A stretch of 46,701 nt of DNA from JBDREA01 sp043820265 (GCA_043820265.1 JBDREA010000117.1:1-46701); one strand, 5' to 3'; numbered from the stretch's first letter, positions 17,148 through 26,254 are shown. The notes: generated by a model from the sequence alone, not told the origin. Translations and numbers: made by a program.

Positions 17148-18104
17148 ATGAACGAGCTGAGAAAGGACTATCTTCTGGACCGTTGGGTCATCGTCGCATG
17201 CGATCGAGGTAAAAGACCAACAGACTTTGCGACTGCATCTGAGGGGAGCGAAGATAAGGTCTGCTTTTTTTGCCCGGGAAACGAGCACATGACTCCGCCC
17301 GAGATCTCTAGGATCGAAGAAGATGGAAAATGGATAATTCGGGTTTTCCCTAACAAGTTTCCTGCCGTAGACACTTCAGCTGGAGAATCATTTAAGGACT
17401 TCTTGGAGATGGTTCCGGTGTATGGATTGCATGAAGTGGTCGCTGAAACCAACGACCATGCCAAGACGTTGTCAGACATGCCCGTCGACCATCTGGTGAA
17501 GGTGTTTGATGTCTACATGGAGAGGATTAAGGAGTTGGAGAAGGATCCCAAATCAAAGTACGTCTCGGTCTTCAAAAACCACAAGAAGATAGCCGGGGCG
17601 TCACTTTCCCACAGCCACACACAGATCGTTTCAATCCCTGTTGTCCCCCCATTAGTGAAAGCAGAAGTTGAAGCGTCAAAGAGATACATCGAAGAACACA
17701 CATCCTGCCCCTTCTGCGACATCTGGAGGAAGGAGGCAAAAAGTGAAAGAGCAATCTTCGAGGACGAAAACGTTGTATCATTCGCACCTTACGCCAGCCG
17801 CTTCAACTTCGAAGCCTGGATTATCCCTAAAAGACACGTGAAAAACTTCAACGAACTCGAAGAAGAAGAAAAGCAGTCATTTGTAAGTGCATTAAAGACT
17901 ATACTCGAACGATTAAGGGACGGAATAGGTGATCCAGGGTACAACTTCTATTTACATTACTCACCCAACGGAGAAGATTTCCACTTCCACCTCGAACTAT
18001 GCCCAAGAATCGGAAAATGGGCTGGATTCGAACTGGCAACAGAAATCATAATCAACACGATGCCACCCGAGACTGCGGCTAAATTCTATCGAGGAGAAGA
18101 GTAA
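17148..18104 (+). CDS. galT: galactose-1-phosphate uridylyltransferase-like nucleotidyltransferase
   Basis: 318 residues, HIT superfamily, GalT class. Family members move a nucleotidyl group between sugar phosphates through a histidine intermediate. Zinc-type pairs appear at C39-F-F-C42 and C187-P-F-C190, and the active-site triad is H155-S-H157-T-Q159. Classical GalT has H-P-H-x-Q; Ser in place of Pro is seen in some archaeal and ADP-sugar phosphorylase-like members, so the substrate may not be UDP-galactose. The C-terminal half has F-H-F-H-L-E, the usual second HIT-like half. The promoter overlaps the double-hairpin element. Confidence 0.85.
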   Translation: MNELRKDYLLDRWVIVACDRGKRPTDFATASEGSEDKVCFFCPGNEHMTPPEISRIEEDGKWIIRVFPNKFPAVDTSAGESFKDFLEMVPVYGLHEVVAETNDHAKTLSDMPVDHLVKVFDVYMERIKELEKDPKSKYVSVFKNHKKIAGASLSHSHTQIVSIPVVPPLVKAEVEASKRYIEEHTSCPFCDIWRKEAKSERAIFEDENVVSFAPYASRFNFEAWIIPKRHVKNFNELEEEEKQSFVSALKTILERLRDGIGDPGYNFYLHYSPNGEDFHFHLELCPRIGKWAGFELATEIIINTMPPETAAKFYRGEE

Positions 18105-18143
18105 ATTTCATATTTCTAGATAGAATTCCTAGTTTCTAACGTT

Positions 18144-19037
18144 ATGGCGACTGTTAGAGTCAAACATCCCAAACACCCCAAGCCCTACGAGGGACCGATG
18201 GCGCAGTTAAAGGAGCTACCATTCGAAAAAACAGGCACTCCGGGGTGGGGTGGAGAGGATGACCTGATAGCTCCAATAATCCTTTTACCACTAAAACTTA
18301 AACCGAGTGATAGAGTGCTTGATGTAGGATGCGGACTTGGAAACCATATCGTACCCGCATCTTACCAGAAATTTCGGGGGAGTAAGGAGCTTGGAGTAAA
18401 GTTAGCCGTCGGAGTGGATATGGATGGATCAAATATCCGACTTGCAGAAGTGCTCGCCAGTGCATATCCTGAATTAAAAGGCATCCTTACAAGGTCATTA
18501 AAAAGACTCAGACATAACTTTCTTCATGCTAATTTGGGGGATGAATTCGAACAGAGCATTCGGGGGAAACTAGAATCTCTCGCAACGTTTAGTTCTCCTG
18601 AGGATGAATCAAAGACACCTAAGAATCTACAATTGATGAATTGTAACTTATATCATCTCCCGTTCCCGGATGATTCATTTGATAAAACATTGAACATTTC
18701 AGTAGCATCCTATATCAAAGACGAAACTAACCGTAGGAATATGCTAAAGGATCTGCTTAGAGTCACAAAGGAGGGAGGATTAATCCACATTTCATCCTTT
18801 GCTTACAATAAAGCTGATGGAAGTGCAATTAATGCTCCGGAAGAACTAAAGGAAATCGCAGAGAAATTAGGAGTTGAATTGAAAACACATAATTTTAAGT
18901 TTTTAACAACTGCAATCAGACACGGATATCCGCTTCGAATAGAAAAGGGAACATATAAGTTTGGAGGTCTTCAAGGTGCAGTGTATGAGATAAAAAGAAA
19001 AAGTCAACCTATTCCTTCCGGAGTCTTTCGAGATTAA
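18144..19037 (+). CDS. class I SAM-dependent methyltransferase
   Basis: 297 residues. V-L-D-V-G-C-G-L-G-N (about residues 59-68) is the SAM-binding glycine loop, G-V-D-M-D the acidic motif II, and L-P-F-P-D-D-S-F-D-K the post-motif region, typical of the Methyltransf_11 fold. A long insertion (about 110-165) separates motifs II and III. The substrate cannot be read. It lies 39 bases downstream of the galT-like gene on the same strand and convergent with the flavoprotein gene, ending 5 bases from it. Confidence 0.85.
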   Translation: MATVRVKHPKHPKPYEGPMAQLKELPFEKTGTPGWGGEDDLIAPIILLPLKLKPSDRVLDVGCGLGNHIVPASYQKFRGSKELGVKLAVGVDMDGSNIRLAEVLASAYPELKGILTRSLKRLRHNFLHANLGDEFEQSIRGKLESLATFSSPEDESKTPKNLQLMNCNLYHLPFPDDSFDKTLNISVASYIKDETNRRNMLKDLLRVTKEGGLIHISSFAYNKADGSAINAPEELKEIAEKLGVELKTHNFKFLTTAIRHGYPLRIEKGTYKFGGLQGAVYEIKRKSQPIPSGVFRD

Positions 19038-19042
19038 ATCGT

Positions 19043-19621
19043 TTACTTATCCAACCGCTCCAATGTCTCCACTATCTTTTCTGCTAATCCTTCCACTGTC
19101 TTCAATCCTATCTCGTCTTTTTCTGCGTCTCCCGGGTTTCTTCCGACTACTGCTCCGCCAAAGTGTGCGGTTCCCTTGTCTCCCACAACGATCATCTCAT
19201 TTATCAGCATCCAAGCATGGATGTTTTGGATGGTCAGCTCTTGTCCGCCGTTTCTGGATCCACCAATAGAAATCGCCCCTCCGATCTTCTTTGATAGCAT
19301 TAGCCCCTGCCTTCTAAGGGGGAGGGTGCGGTCTAAAACTGCTTTAAGTTTTCCAGTCATCCCCCCAAAGTAGACGGGAGAACCCACAATGATTGCATCA
19401 GATTTCTTCATTTCCTCCAAGATTGGATTCAAGTCGTCGTCGATCACACAGACGTCATGTTTTCGGCAAAAATCGCAGTCTCTGCAAAAGCCGATATCTT
19501 TTTCAGCCAAAGAGATGAAGCTAGTTTGTAAACCTGATTTCTCGCATTTCCCCAACGCATACTTTACCAAGAAATCAGTGTTTCCCTTCCGGTGACTCCC
19601 GCTGATGCCTAAAACCTTCAT
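19043..19621 (-). CDS. iron-sulfur flavoprotein (Isf family)
   Basis: 192 residues with a flavodoxin-like FMN fold (G-I-S-G-S-H-R-K-G-N-T at the N-terminus and G-S-P-V-Y-F-G-G-M-T-G for flavin binding). The compact cysteine motif C46-x2-C49-x2-C52-x5-C58 is the [4Fe-4S] signature of Isf proteins of methanogens, which handle low-potential electrons and have been linked to reduction of O2 or peroxide. Length and motif match the family. A TATA-like stretch at 19648-19654 predicts a nearly leaderless transcript. Confidence 0.9.
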   Translation of the reverse strand: MKVLGISGSHRKGNTDFLVKYALGKCEKSGLQTSFISLAEKDIGFCRDCDFCRKHDVCVIDDDLNPILEEMKKSDAIIVGSPVYFGGMTGKLKAVLDRTLPLRRQGLMLSKKIGGAISIGGSRNGGQELTIQNIHAWMLINEMIVVGDKGTAHFGGAVVGRNPGDAEKDEIGLKTVEGLAEKIVETLERLDK

Positions 19622-19636
19622 TTCTGGCTTTTTATA

Positions 19637-19675
19637 TACCCCGCAAAATATATAAGCAGGGTAGTCTGCAGGGTA
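19637..19675. promoter_or_regulatory. shared divergent promoter with repeated GCAGGGTA boxes
   Basis: GCAGGGTA occurs twice, at 19656-19663 and 19668-19675, 12 bases apart on centre. An inverted near-match TACCCCGC lies at 19637-19644. The boxes flank a bidirectional TATA-like stretch (AATATATAAG, around 19647-19656) between the flavoprotein gene and the gene at 19714. The layout suggests a regulator acting on both promoters, but none is identified. Confidence 0.5.
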
Positions 19676-19713
19676 AATGTGTTCTTTTTAAAAAAATCTC
19701 CGAAATAAGAAAA

Positions 19714-20334
19714 ATGACCGAGTTAGAAGATATCTGTTTGGCTATGGGAAAGCTGCAGGTGAAACAGGACCTTCATGTTTGGGCGACTCCAACCGCAGTC
19801 GTAAAGACCATGAAGCAGATCGATCCAAAAACAGATATGAGCGTTGACAAGATAGTTCATTTGATCCAGTACTCTGGAGGGGGCAAGATTTGCATCGCCT
19901 CGCTTAAAAGCACAATGGACCGGGGATTCGAAGTGAAGAAGGGATTGGGTGTCGTTGGAGGACGGGACTTTAAAATATGGGACGTTGTGTTAAGCCTTCG
20001 CCCGCATACCTGCAATTTTCCTGGAGGCATGACGTGTGATGCGAGAACCTGTAAATGCAAATCTTTAGTCGGATTAGCCCCTGAATACGAGGCATTAAGC
20101 GAAGAACAAAAAAGGAGGATGGGTTTAACTGGAGGAGAGATAAAAAAACCAGTTCAAGCCAACACTCAACCGGCGGTCAGATACTTCAAGAAAGGCGGAA
20201 AACTGTTTCGGGTCACGCAGGCTCCAACACAAAAGAGAAAGATCGTGGGATCGGCGCAACCCAACAACAGGATTCCAAGAAAACCGGGTACCCCTGGAAA
20301 AGTTGTAAGAAAGGTTGTCAAAAGAAAACGATAA
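19714..20334 (+). CDS. uncharacterised basic protein with small Cys cluster
   Basis: 206 residues, not recognised. The N-terminal 95 residues look globular. A cysteine group follows (about 99-114: H-T-C-N-F ... T-C-D-A-R-T-C-K-C-K), which could bind a metal. The last 60 residues are rich in Lys, Arg and Pro and end K-V-V-K-R-K-R, suggesting nucleic-acid contact. There is no signal peptide or membrane segment. It diverges from the iron-sulfur flavoprotein and converges with the TPR-AAA+ gene, ending 4 bases from it. Confidence 0.75.
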   Translation: MTELEDICLAMGKLQVKQDLHVWATPTAVVKTMKQIDPKTDMSVDKIVHLIQYSGGGKICIASLKSTMDRGFEVKKGLGVVGGRDFKIWDVVLSLRPHTCNFPGGMTCDARTCKCKSLVGLAPEYEALSEEQKRRMGLTGGEIKKPVQANTQPAVRYFKKGGKLFRVTQAPTQKRKIVGSAQPNNRIPRKPGTPGKVVRKVVKRKR

Positions 20335-20338
20335 AAAT

Positions 20339-21940
20339 TCACAAAACATATTTCGCAAACATTACCTTTGATTTCCTTATCATTTTGTTTGTGGGATCAG
20401 TCATCTTTCTAATGTCTTTGATAAGGTCGTCGAATTTTTGGCGCTCTTCCTCTGAGAGCAGGTCCTTGTTTTCCTGCTTGTGTTTTACTGTGGTTTGTCC
20501 CTGATCTCCCTGGTAGCCAGAATCCATGATGATGCTTGCAAGGCCGCCAGATCTCTCTTTTTTATCGTCTTCGTCATCCGTTTTCTCGATCAATTTCTTT
20601 TTTACCGACCCATACCATTGGGGAAGAGATGACTTCGCCTCCTTCATGGCTTTTCTGAAGTCTCTGAATGTTATCGGTCTTTCAATTCCTGTCTTTAAAG
20701 CTTCCCTCCAGGGAATAGATGCGGCAGAATCGCATAAAGCAGCGATATCCGCGTTTGAGTAACCTTCGGTCATCCTTGCAATCCGTCCTATATTCAGCCG
20801 CTTTGAGACTGGGCGGTTTTTCAGGTTGATCCTGACAACTCCCGCTCTGGTTTTTTTGTCGGGCTCCGGAAAATAGATTAGCTTTGAGAAACGCCCGGCT
20901 CGTCTAAGCGCAGAATCCACTTCCCAAGGGGCGTTGGTGGCGCCAATTACCAGGACTCCGTCGTTGTTGTATTCGGCGCCGTCCATCTCTGTTAGAAACT
21001 GGTTTATCGCCCTTTTTTCGAAGCTTTGACCCATGTCCTCCCTTTTTCCCCCAAGGCCGTCGATTTCGTCAAAGAAGAGGATAGAAGGTGTATGGTTTCG
21101 ACCCGTCATAAATGCTCGGTGAGTGTTCTTTTCTGTGTTTCCGGCATACATGTCGACTATGTCGCTCATCTTGACAGCTATGAAGCCGGCTTGTATGTCT
21201 TTGCCTTGGCGCTTCAACTCCTTTGTGATTTCACCAACCCCTGCCTTGGTGATGAAGGTCTTACCGCATCCTGGAGGGCCATAGAAGATGATTCCGCCTC
21301 CGGCGGTTTTCCCATATCTCTTAGAGAGTTCAGGTTGAGCTAATGGATAGATAAGGGCTTCTTTTAGCTTCTCTTTGGTTTTATCGAGACCGGCTACATC
21401 TTTGAAAAGCATGTCAGGATAGAGTATGTCGAATTCTTTGTTAATGTCTACTTCGCCTTCACCTCCTTCCCCTCCGCCGCCTCCGACGCCTACTGCACCC
21501 GGAGCAGGCCCGTATCCGGGGACTGCCCCTGGAACGCCTCCCTGGGCGATGCTTGCCTTTTTTCCTTGAGCAACGTCTTTTTGGCTAGTGGCTTTAGTAT
21601 AGTTTGGATCGATCTCCAGTGCTTTATCATAGTCTTCGATGGCCCGGTCGTATTCCAGTTTGTATTCGCGGACCAGTCCCCTGGTATAGAACGCTTCTGC
21701 GAGGTTAGGGTTCAGCTCGATTACCTTGTTTAGATCCTCTATCGCTTTGTCGTATTGCTGAAGCCGGGTGTGGGCTAGCCCCCTATTGAAATAGGTTTCC
21801 AGAAGATCTGGTCTGAGCTCCAATGCTTTGTCGTAGTGTTCGATGGACTTCTGGAATTCCCCGAGCTTATAGTAGTCGTTTCCCAGATTATGGTATTCGT
21901 GCTCCAAATCAGGCTCAAATATTCGTCTTTTATAGTCCAT
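20339..21940 (-). CDS. TPR-AAA+ ATPase fusion
   Basis: 533 residues. Three tetratricopeptide repeats (about 12-116) are joined by a Gly/Pro-rich linker (128-165) to a single AAA+ module of the Cdc48/Vps4/katanin type. Walker A is G221-P-P-G-C-G-K-T228, Walker B I-L-F-F-D-E-I-D (287-294), then G-A-T-N-A-P-W sensor and R-R-A-G-R-F Arg-finger stretches. The C-terminal 80 residues are charged. Such ATPases remodel protein complexes, and the TPR part probably recruits the client. The gene faces tyrA across a short divergent promoter. Confidence 0.9.
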   Translation of the reverse strand: MDYKRRIFEPDLEHEYHNLGNDYYKLGEFQKSIEHYDKALELRPDLLETYFNRGLAHTRLQQYDKAIEDLNKVIELNPNLAEAFYTRGLVREYKLEYDRAIEDYDKALEIDPNYTKATSQKDVAQGKKASIAQGGVPGAVPGYGPAPGAVGVGGGGGEGGEGEVDINKEFDILYPDMLFKDVAGLDKTKEKLKEALIYPLAQPELSKRYGKTAGGGIIFYGPPGCGKTFITKAGVGEITKELKRQGKDIQAGFIAVKMSDIVDMYAGNTEKNTHRAFMTGRNHTPSILFFDEIDGLGGKREDMGQSFEKRAINQFLTEMDGAEYNNDGVLVIGATNAPWEVDSALRRAGRFSKLIYFPEPDKKTRAGVVRINLKNRPVSKRLNIGRIARMTEGYSNADIAALCDSAASIPWREALKTGIERPITFRDFRKAMKEAKSSLPQWYGSVKKKLIEKTDDEDDKKERSGGLASIIMDSGYQGDQGQTTVKHKQENKDLLSEEERQKFDDLIKDIRKMTDPTNKMIRKSKVMFAKYVL

Positions 21941-21995
21941 CTTTTAAATTCAAAGAACACAGCCATCTAATTATTTAACCTCTTAAATATTAAGG

Positions 21996-23333
21996 ATGAA
22001 AAATCGACGGGAATTCCTCATCACGATCATCGGGGGATACGGAGGCATGGGTTCATTGATGGCAAGGGTCTTTTTAGAGGACGGCCATAGCGTTGTCTTG
22101 GCGGGCCCCAACCCAGTAAAGGGAAAGGCAAAGGCAAAAGAATTGGGGGGGAAAACCAGATTCGAAAAAGACAATAGAAAAGCCGTCTCCAACGCAGACA
22201 TAGTCATTATCACGGTGCCGATGGAGGCGACTTCCAAGATCATTTCAGAGATTGCGCCACATGTGAAGGAGGGCGCTTTACTAACCGATTTGACCTCCGT
22301 AAAACAGGAGCCCTGCAGGTTGATGGCCGAGAATAGTAAAAAAGGGGTCGAGGTCGTCGGATGCCACCCCATCTTCGGGCCAAGACTCTCAAACATCACA
22401 GGACAAGCTTTCATACTATGTCCGGTGAGGGGGGAGAAATGGTTTTTGTGGCTGAAAGAATTCCTTGAGTCAAAAAAAGCCAAGGTCTTCACCTCCACGC
22501 CTGAAAACCACGACCACACGATGGCGGTCATCCAGGGGCTCACACACTTCAGCTACATCTCATTTGGTAAAACACTTGATAACTTGGGTTTCAACGTCAG
22601 GGAATCAAGAAATTTTTCGTCTCCCGTATACGACATGATGCTAGACATGGTCGGCCGCATACTAGGGCAGAACCCCAATCTTTACGCCGAGATCCAGATG
22701 GAGAACCCCGAGATCCCAAAGATCCATGAAGCGTTTTTGAAGGCGGCTTCTGAGTTGAGTGGATATGTTAAAGCAGGGGACAGAAGTAGCTTTGTAAAAT
22801 ATATGAGGGCCGCCGCTGTTAACTTCGGGGACGTCGAAGAGGCGATGGGCCGAAGCGACAAGGCGACTTCCGCCCTTGTTGCGGAGCTTGAATGGCTTAA
22901 GCATTCGGTCGGAAAAGAGATCTGTCTCAAACACATCTATTCCAAGACGATCCACTTTGGAAGGTTAATCGAAGTATCGGCTGATGAGGTCGTATTGGAG
23001 GACAAGGGTAAAAAAACCAGGCTGAAATCCTCCAATCTCAAGGTGATTGAGGGGGGAGAAGAAACGGATTTCCTAAGAGAAAAGTTCGGGATTACTAGAA
23101 GGGATTACTCCTACATTTTCCCGAATGCAGTTGATGAAAGACTTGTATCCGATCTCGCGAAAGACTTCATCGACATACTTATGTGCGACATCAAAGACGT
23201 CTACACCGGGAAAGGAGTCAACGAGGAGTGTAAGAGCGTCTGCTTTTCTGTTGAATTCCTCCAGAGAGACGTGAAGGAACGAGACGTTGAGATCTCATCG
23301 TTTTTCGAGAGATTGGGGGGAACGCGAAGGTGA
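21996..23333 (+). CDS. tyrA: prephenate dehydrogenase with extra C-terminal domain
   Basis: 445 residues. It starts with a Rossmann loop I-I-G-G-Y-G-G-M-G (residues 11-19) for NAD(P). The helical TyrA domain follows, with G-C-H-P-I-F-G-P and D-H-T-M-A-V-I-Q-G-L-T-H-F, whose histidines mark the family. It converts prephenate to 4-hydroxyphenylpyruvate on the way to tyrosine. About 160 C-terminal residues beyond the dehydrogenase (from about 285) form an additional domain, as in the long TyrA of some methanogens; its role is unknown. The next gene overlaps its stop codon, so the two are probably co-translated. Confidence 0.93.
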   Translation: MKNRREFLITIIGGYGGMGSLMARVFLEDGHSVVLAGPNPVKGKAKAKELGGKTRFEKDNRKAVSNADIVIITVPMEATSKIISEIAPHVKEGALLTDLTSVKQEPCRLMAENSKKGVEVVGCHPIFGPRLSNITGQAFILCPVRGEKWFLWLKEFLESKKAKVFTSTPENHDHTMAVIQGLTHFSYISFGKTLDNLGFNVRESRNFSSPVYDMMLDMVGRILGQNPNLYAEIQMENPEIPKIHEAFLKAASELSGYVKAGDRSSFVKYMRAAAVNFGDVEEAMGRSDKATSALVAELEWLKHSVGKEICLKHIYSKTIHFGRLIEVSADEVVLEDKGKKTRLKSSNLKVIEGGEETDFLREKFGITRRDYSYIFPNAVDERLVSDLAKDFIDILMCDIKDVYTGKGVNEECKSVCFSVEFLQRDVKERDVEISSFFERLGGTRR

Positions 23334-23827
23334 AGACTTTGATAGCAGTCATCGGCTCAGACGGAAAGATAACAGATGAAACCAGATCTGCCGCTGAATT
23401 GATCGGGGCAGATATTGCAAAAGCAGGTTGCGTCCTTGTCTGCGGGGGACATGGAGGTGTGATGGAGGCAGCTTGTAAAGGTGCAAAGGAACAGGGCGGA
23501 CTGACAGTTGGAATACTATCTGAGCTAGATAAAAGCGCAGCCAACAGATTTGTTGACATTGCCATCCCAACTAGTTATGGTTTTGCCAGAAACACGCTAG
23601 TGGTTTCATCTGCCGATGCAGTCATCGGACTAGCTGGAAGTGTGGGAACACTTTCCGAGGTGGCTTTCGCCCTCAACTACGACAAACCGGTTTTTCTGGT
23701 GAAAGGAACAGGAGGCATAGCCGATGCGATGCTTAACGAGATCCCGAACAACCGGGGGCCGCCCATAAAAGTTGAGAAAGTCTCAGCCGAAGAAGCGGTC
23801 AGTATCGCGTTAAAATCCATTGATTAG
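23330..23827 (+). CDS. LOG-like Rossmann nucleotide-binding protein (TIGR00725 type)
   Basis: 165 residues. It starts at GTG 23330, which overlaps the tyrA stop by 4 bases (GTGA). C-G-G-H-G-G-V-M-E-A-A-C-K-G-A resembles the P-G-G-x-G-T-x-x-E phosphate-binding region of the lysine-decarboxylase-like/LOG fold. Later G-S-V-G-T-L-S-E-V-A-F-A is the second, more typical copy. Members of this fold cleave or bind nucleotides; the substrate here is not known. Tight coupling with tyrA is noted without a clear metabolic reason. Confidence 0.82.
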   Translation: MKTLIAVIGSDGKITDETRSAAELIGADIAKAGCVLVCGGHGGVMEAACKGAKEQGGLTVGILSELDKSAANRFVDIAIPTSYGFARNTLVVSSADAVIGLAGSVGTLSEVAFALNYDKPVFLVKGTGGIADAMLNEIPNNRGPPIKVEKVSAEEAVSIALKSID

Positions 23828-23830
23828 GAT

Positions 23831-24682
23831 TTATTCATTTGGTTTTGTTGCAACAATCAGTTTGTAGTTTCTGAGATAGCTGAGTGGTGGCACTGAACCA
23901 ATAGCTCCAGCGTGTTCGATTGCGCCTGGATTAACTCTTCTCGTCTTAACTTCATAGCCTAGTTCTCTAAGTAACCTCTTCAAATGCCTACCCCCTCCCT
24001 GATAGATTAAACCTTCTCTTTCGAGGTTTACACTCTTTTCGGGTGCAGAATCTTCGGATTTTGGATGCACCCCCATAGCTTTGCGAGTTTTCTTGGAGCC
24101 TATTGAATACCCATGTGTGAGGATGAAAATCTTCCCCCCAGGCCTTAATACCCTGTCGGCTTCCGCAAGGGTTTTTCGATGATCCATGTGGCCGATTGAT
24201 TCGGGATACAGGATTCCATCAAAGCTCTGATCCGGGAACATTAACTCTTCTCCACTCATTTGATGGGCTTCTAGTCCCCTCTCCTTGGCTTTGGATATAA
24301 ATTCATCTACAAGCTCAACTCCCGTTACATTAAACCCTCTTGCGATTAGAATTCGTTCAATATGCGCTGTGCCAAATCCTATGGAAAGCAAATCAGATTT
24401 ATCTTGCATGCCCCTAATTATTCTATCTGCAACCCAATCACCAAAACCAGGATAACGCACAATATCCGAGAGGAAGCGATCACCCCCACCATATGGATGT
24501 CGCCTATGGGGGCTGACCACAGCCCTTCGGGCGAAGACACCATATGTTGCTCGAGTGTGGCTTTCACGCCTACCAGTGTGAAGTAGTTCATCTACTTGAG
24601 ATTGTCTCGGAGATGTTGCAACGGCTTTATCGACAACTTGATGTGTTGTTGTCCTCCTATTCCTTACCTGGACATCTGCCAT
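23831..24682 (-). CDS. class I SAM-dependent methyltransferase
   Basis: 283 residues. The first 85 residues are basic and low in predicted structure. Then L-L-S-I-G-F-G-T-A-H-I-E (SAM loop variant, about 97-108), V-T-G-V-E-L-V-D (motif II), F-P-D-Q-S-F-D-G-I-L-Y-P-E and L-R-P-G-G-K-I-F-I-L-T-H follow, as in Methyltransf_11. The SAM loop has Ser-Ile where Asp-Val is common. A TATA-like CTATAAAA abuts ATG 24682, so translation may begin further inside the frame. The substrate is unknown. It diverges from ftr. Confidence 0.8.
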   Translation of the reverse strand: MADVQVRNRRTTTHQVVDKAVATSPRQSQVDELLHTGRRESHTRATYGVFARRAVVSPHRRHPYGGGDRFLSDIVRYPGFGDWVADRIIRGMQDKSDLLSIGFGTAHIERILIARGFNVTGVELVDEFISKAKERGLEAHQMSGEELMFPDQSFDGILYPESIGHMDHRKTLAEADRVLRPGGKIFILTHGYSIGSKKTRKAMGVHPKSEDSAPEKSVNLEREGLIYQGGGRHLKRLLRELGYEVKTRRVNPGAIEHAGAIGSVPPLSYLRNYKLIVATKPNE

Positions 24683-24735
24683 TTTATAGTATTTATTAGG
24701 AAGGCCGCGTTAATTAGAGACGGTATTTTGAGAAA

Positions 24736-25632
24736 ATGATGGAAGTTAAAGGAACACTCATCGAGGACACATATTGCGAAGCGTTTGACGGACTATGTTC
24801 GAGGTTGATGATAACTGCACTTGACGAAAAACGAGTTAAAAGAGCTGCCTATGATTCTACCGCACTTCCTTGCACGGTTTTCGGCGAGGCCGAGGGAGGC
24901 GTGGAGAAGTTTCTCTCGGAGGATGAGACTCCCGACGGCCGGCCCGGAGCTATCATCCAGTTGTGGGTTGGAAAGTCAAAAAAGGCCCGCGAACAGTTGG
25001 AGTATGAACTCGGAAAAAGGATTCGCCAAGGAATTCTCGTAGTCCCCACTTCTAGCGTTTACAATGCATTAGACTCAGATGAAAAATTCGATACCATGTT
25101 TCGCATCGGTAACTGCGGGGACGGATACGAATTCGTTGAGGAATACAAAGGGAGGACGATGATCAATGTCCCCATCATGATGGGTGCGTTCCGGATTGAA
25201 AAAGAGGTTGGGATCGCACCCGGTATTATGGGCGGCAATCTCTGGTTCATGTGCGACTCAGAAATAAACGGGCTTAAGGTCTGCGACATCGCAGGGAAAG
25301 CGGTGGAGAAAATTGAAGGAGTCGTCGCGTCATTTCGGGAAGGATGTTCTGCAGGAAGCAAGGCAGGGGGAAAATACGAACACATCGGGCCCTCGACGAA
25401 TCACCCGTTCTGCCCCACCCTAAAAGGAAAAATCAGCGACTTCGAAGTCCCAGACGGAGTCGAATCCATCCCAGAAATCGTCCTAAACGGATTGACACTG
25501 GAAAATGTAAAGGAAGCAATGGCATCGATCATGAAAGAAATCGCGGGAACCGAAGGACTTATAAAGATCAGCGCAGGAAACTACGGCGGAAAACTGGGAA
25601 GACACCACATACAACTAAAGGATTTGGCTTGA
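24736..25632 (+). CDS. ftr: formylmethanofuran:tetrahydromethanopterin formyltransferase
   Basis: 298 residues, the usual length of Ftr. The enzyme passes the formyl group from formylmethanofuran to tetrahydromethanopterin, the second step of the archaeal methyl branch of the Wood-Ljungdahl pathway. Family stretches include E-D-T-Y-C-E-A-F at the N-terminus, R-I-G-N-C-G-D-G-Y-E-F, M-G-G-N-L-W-F-M, G-S-K-A-G-G-K-Y and the C-terminal N-Y-G-G-K-L-G-R-H. Two ATGs stand in tandem at the start. Its last 45 coding bases recur, diverged, at 26255 and again at 28533, bounding accessory genes. Confidence 0.97.
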   Translation: MMEVKGTLIEDTYCEAFDGLCSRLMITALDEKRVKRAAYDSTALPCTVFGEAEGGVEKFLSEDETPDGRPGAIIQLWVGKSKKAREQLEYELGKRIRQGILVVPTSSVYNALDSDEKFDTMFRIGNCGDGYEFVEEYKGRTMINVPIMMGAFRIEKEVGIAPGIMGGNLWFMCDSEINGLKVCDIAGKAVEKIEGVVASFREGCSAGSKAGGKYEHIGPSTNHPFCPTLKGKISDFEVPDGVESIPEIVLNGLTLENVKEAMASIMKEIAGTEGLIKISAGNYGGKLGRHHIQLKDLA

Positions 25633-25645
25633 GATTATCCATTTT

Positions 25646-25668
25646 TATAGTTATATTCTATAGTTATA
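25646..25668 (+). promoter_or_regulatory. direct repeat in the vapBC promoter
   Basis: TATAGTTATA occurs twice, at 25646-25655 and 25659-25668, with a 13-base period, ending 3 bases before the vapB start. It overlaps the only TATA-like sequence. VapB-VapC complexes commonly bind repeats in their own promoter, so this is a candidate autoregulatory operator. Confidence 0.5.
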
Positions 25669-25671
25669 GTT

Positions 25672-25872
25672 ATGGCAACGAGTATTATGGTCGACGAACG
25701 GACGCTTCAGACCCTAAAGGAGTTGAAGTCAAAGTATCAGGCGAAAAGCTACGACGAAACACTGACTTATCTCATCACCAAGACCACGGACATTCCTAAA
25801 TCTAATTTTGGCACCCACCCCCGCATGAAGTCCTTCACCCGAAAAGACAGGAGCAGCTTCCATGACCTCTAG
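25672..25872 (+). CDS. vapB: VapB-type antitoxin
   Basis: 66 residues. The N-terminal S-I-M-V-D-E-R-T-L-Q-T-L-K-E-L-K-S-K followed by S-Y-D-E-T-L-T-Y-L-I fits a ribbon-helix-helix DNA-binding domain. The basic, probably flexible tail (residues 45-66) would wrap the toxin. It overlaps vapC by 11 bases, the usual translational coupling. It directly follows ftr and has its own promoter with a direct repeat. The DNA is richer in C-ending codons than the neighbouring island genes. Confidence 0.85.
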   Translation: MATSIMVDERTLQTLKELKSKYQAKSYDETLTYLITKTTDIPKSNFGTHPRMKSFTRKDRSSFHDL

Positions 25873-26251
25873 ATACGTCATCGACTCCTACGCCTGGATA
25901 GAATACTTCAAAGGTAGCAAAGCGGGAGAGCAAGCAAAAAGGTACATCGAAGAGGAGGTATCACTCACACCCGCCATCGTGCTCGCAGAATTATCTGACA
26001 AATACACCCGCGACGGACTCGACTTCCTCGAAGACGACCTCTCCTTCATCCGCTCCAAATCTCAGATAATCCCCTTAGACGGAGACCTCGCCCACAAAGC
26101 AGGCCTCCTCAACGCCACCATGCGCAAAGAAGTCCCCGGGTGGGGCATGGCCGACTCCATCATACTCGCCATCGGCCAAAAACACAACGCCCAAGTCGTC
26201 ACCGGCGACAAACACTTCGAAAAAATCAAAGAAGCAATCCTCATAGACTAA
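25862..26251 (+). CDS. vapC: VapC-type PIN-domain toxin ribonuclease
   Basis: 129 residues, a complete PIN domain. The four acidic metal-binding residues are visible: D8 (V-I-D-S-Y-A-W), E43 (L-A-E-L), D98 (M-A-D-S-I-I-L-A) and D116 (V-T-G-D-K-H-F). Family members cut tRNA or rRNA when freed from VapB. The stop codon is followed within four bases by the relic of the ftr 3' end, so the vapBC pair sits exactly between the real ftr end and a copy of it. Confidence 0.94.
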   Translation: MTSRYVIDSYAWIEYFKGSKAGEQAKRYIEEEVSLTPAIVLAELSDKYTRDGLDFLEDDLSFIRSKSQIIPLDGDLAHKAGLLNATMRKEVPGWGMADSIILAIGQKHNAQVVTGDKHFEKIKEAILID

Positions 26252-26254
26252 AAA

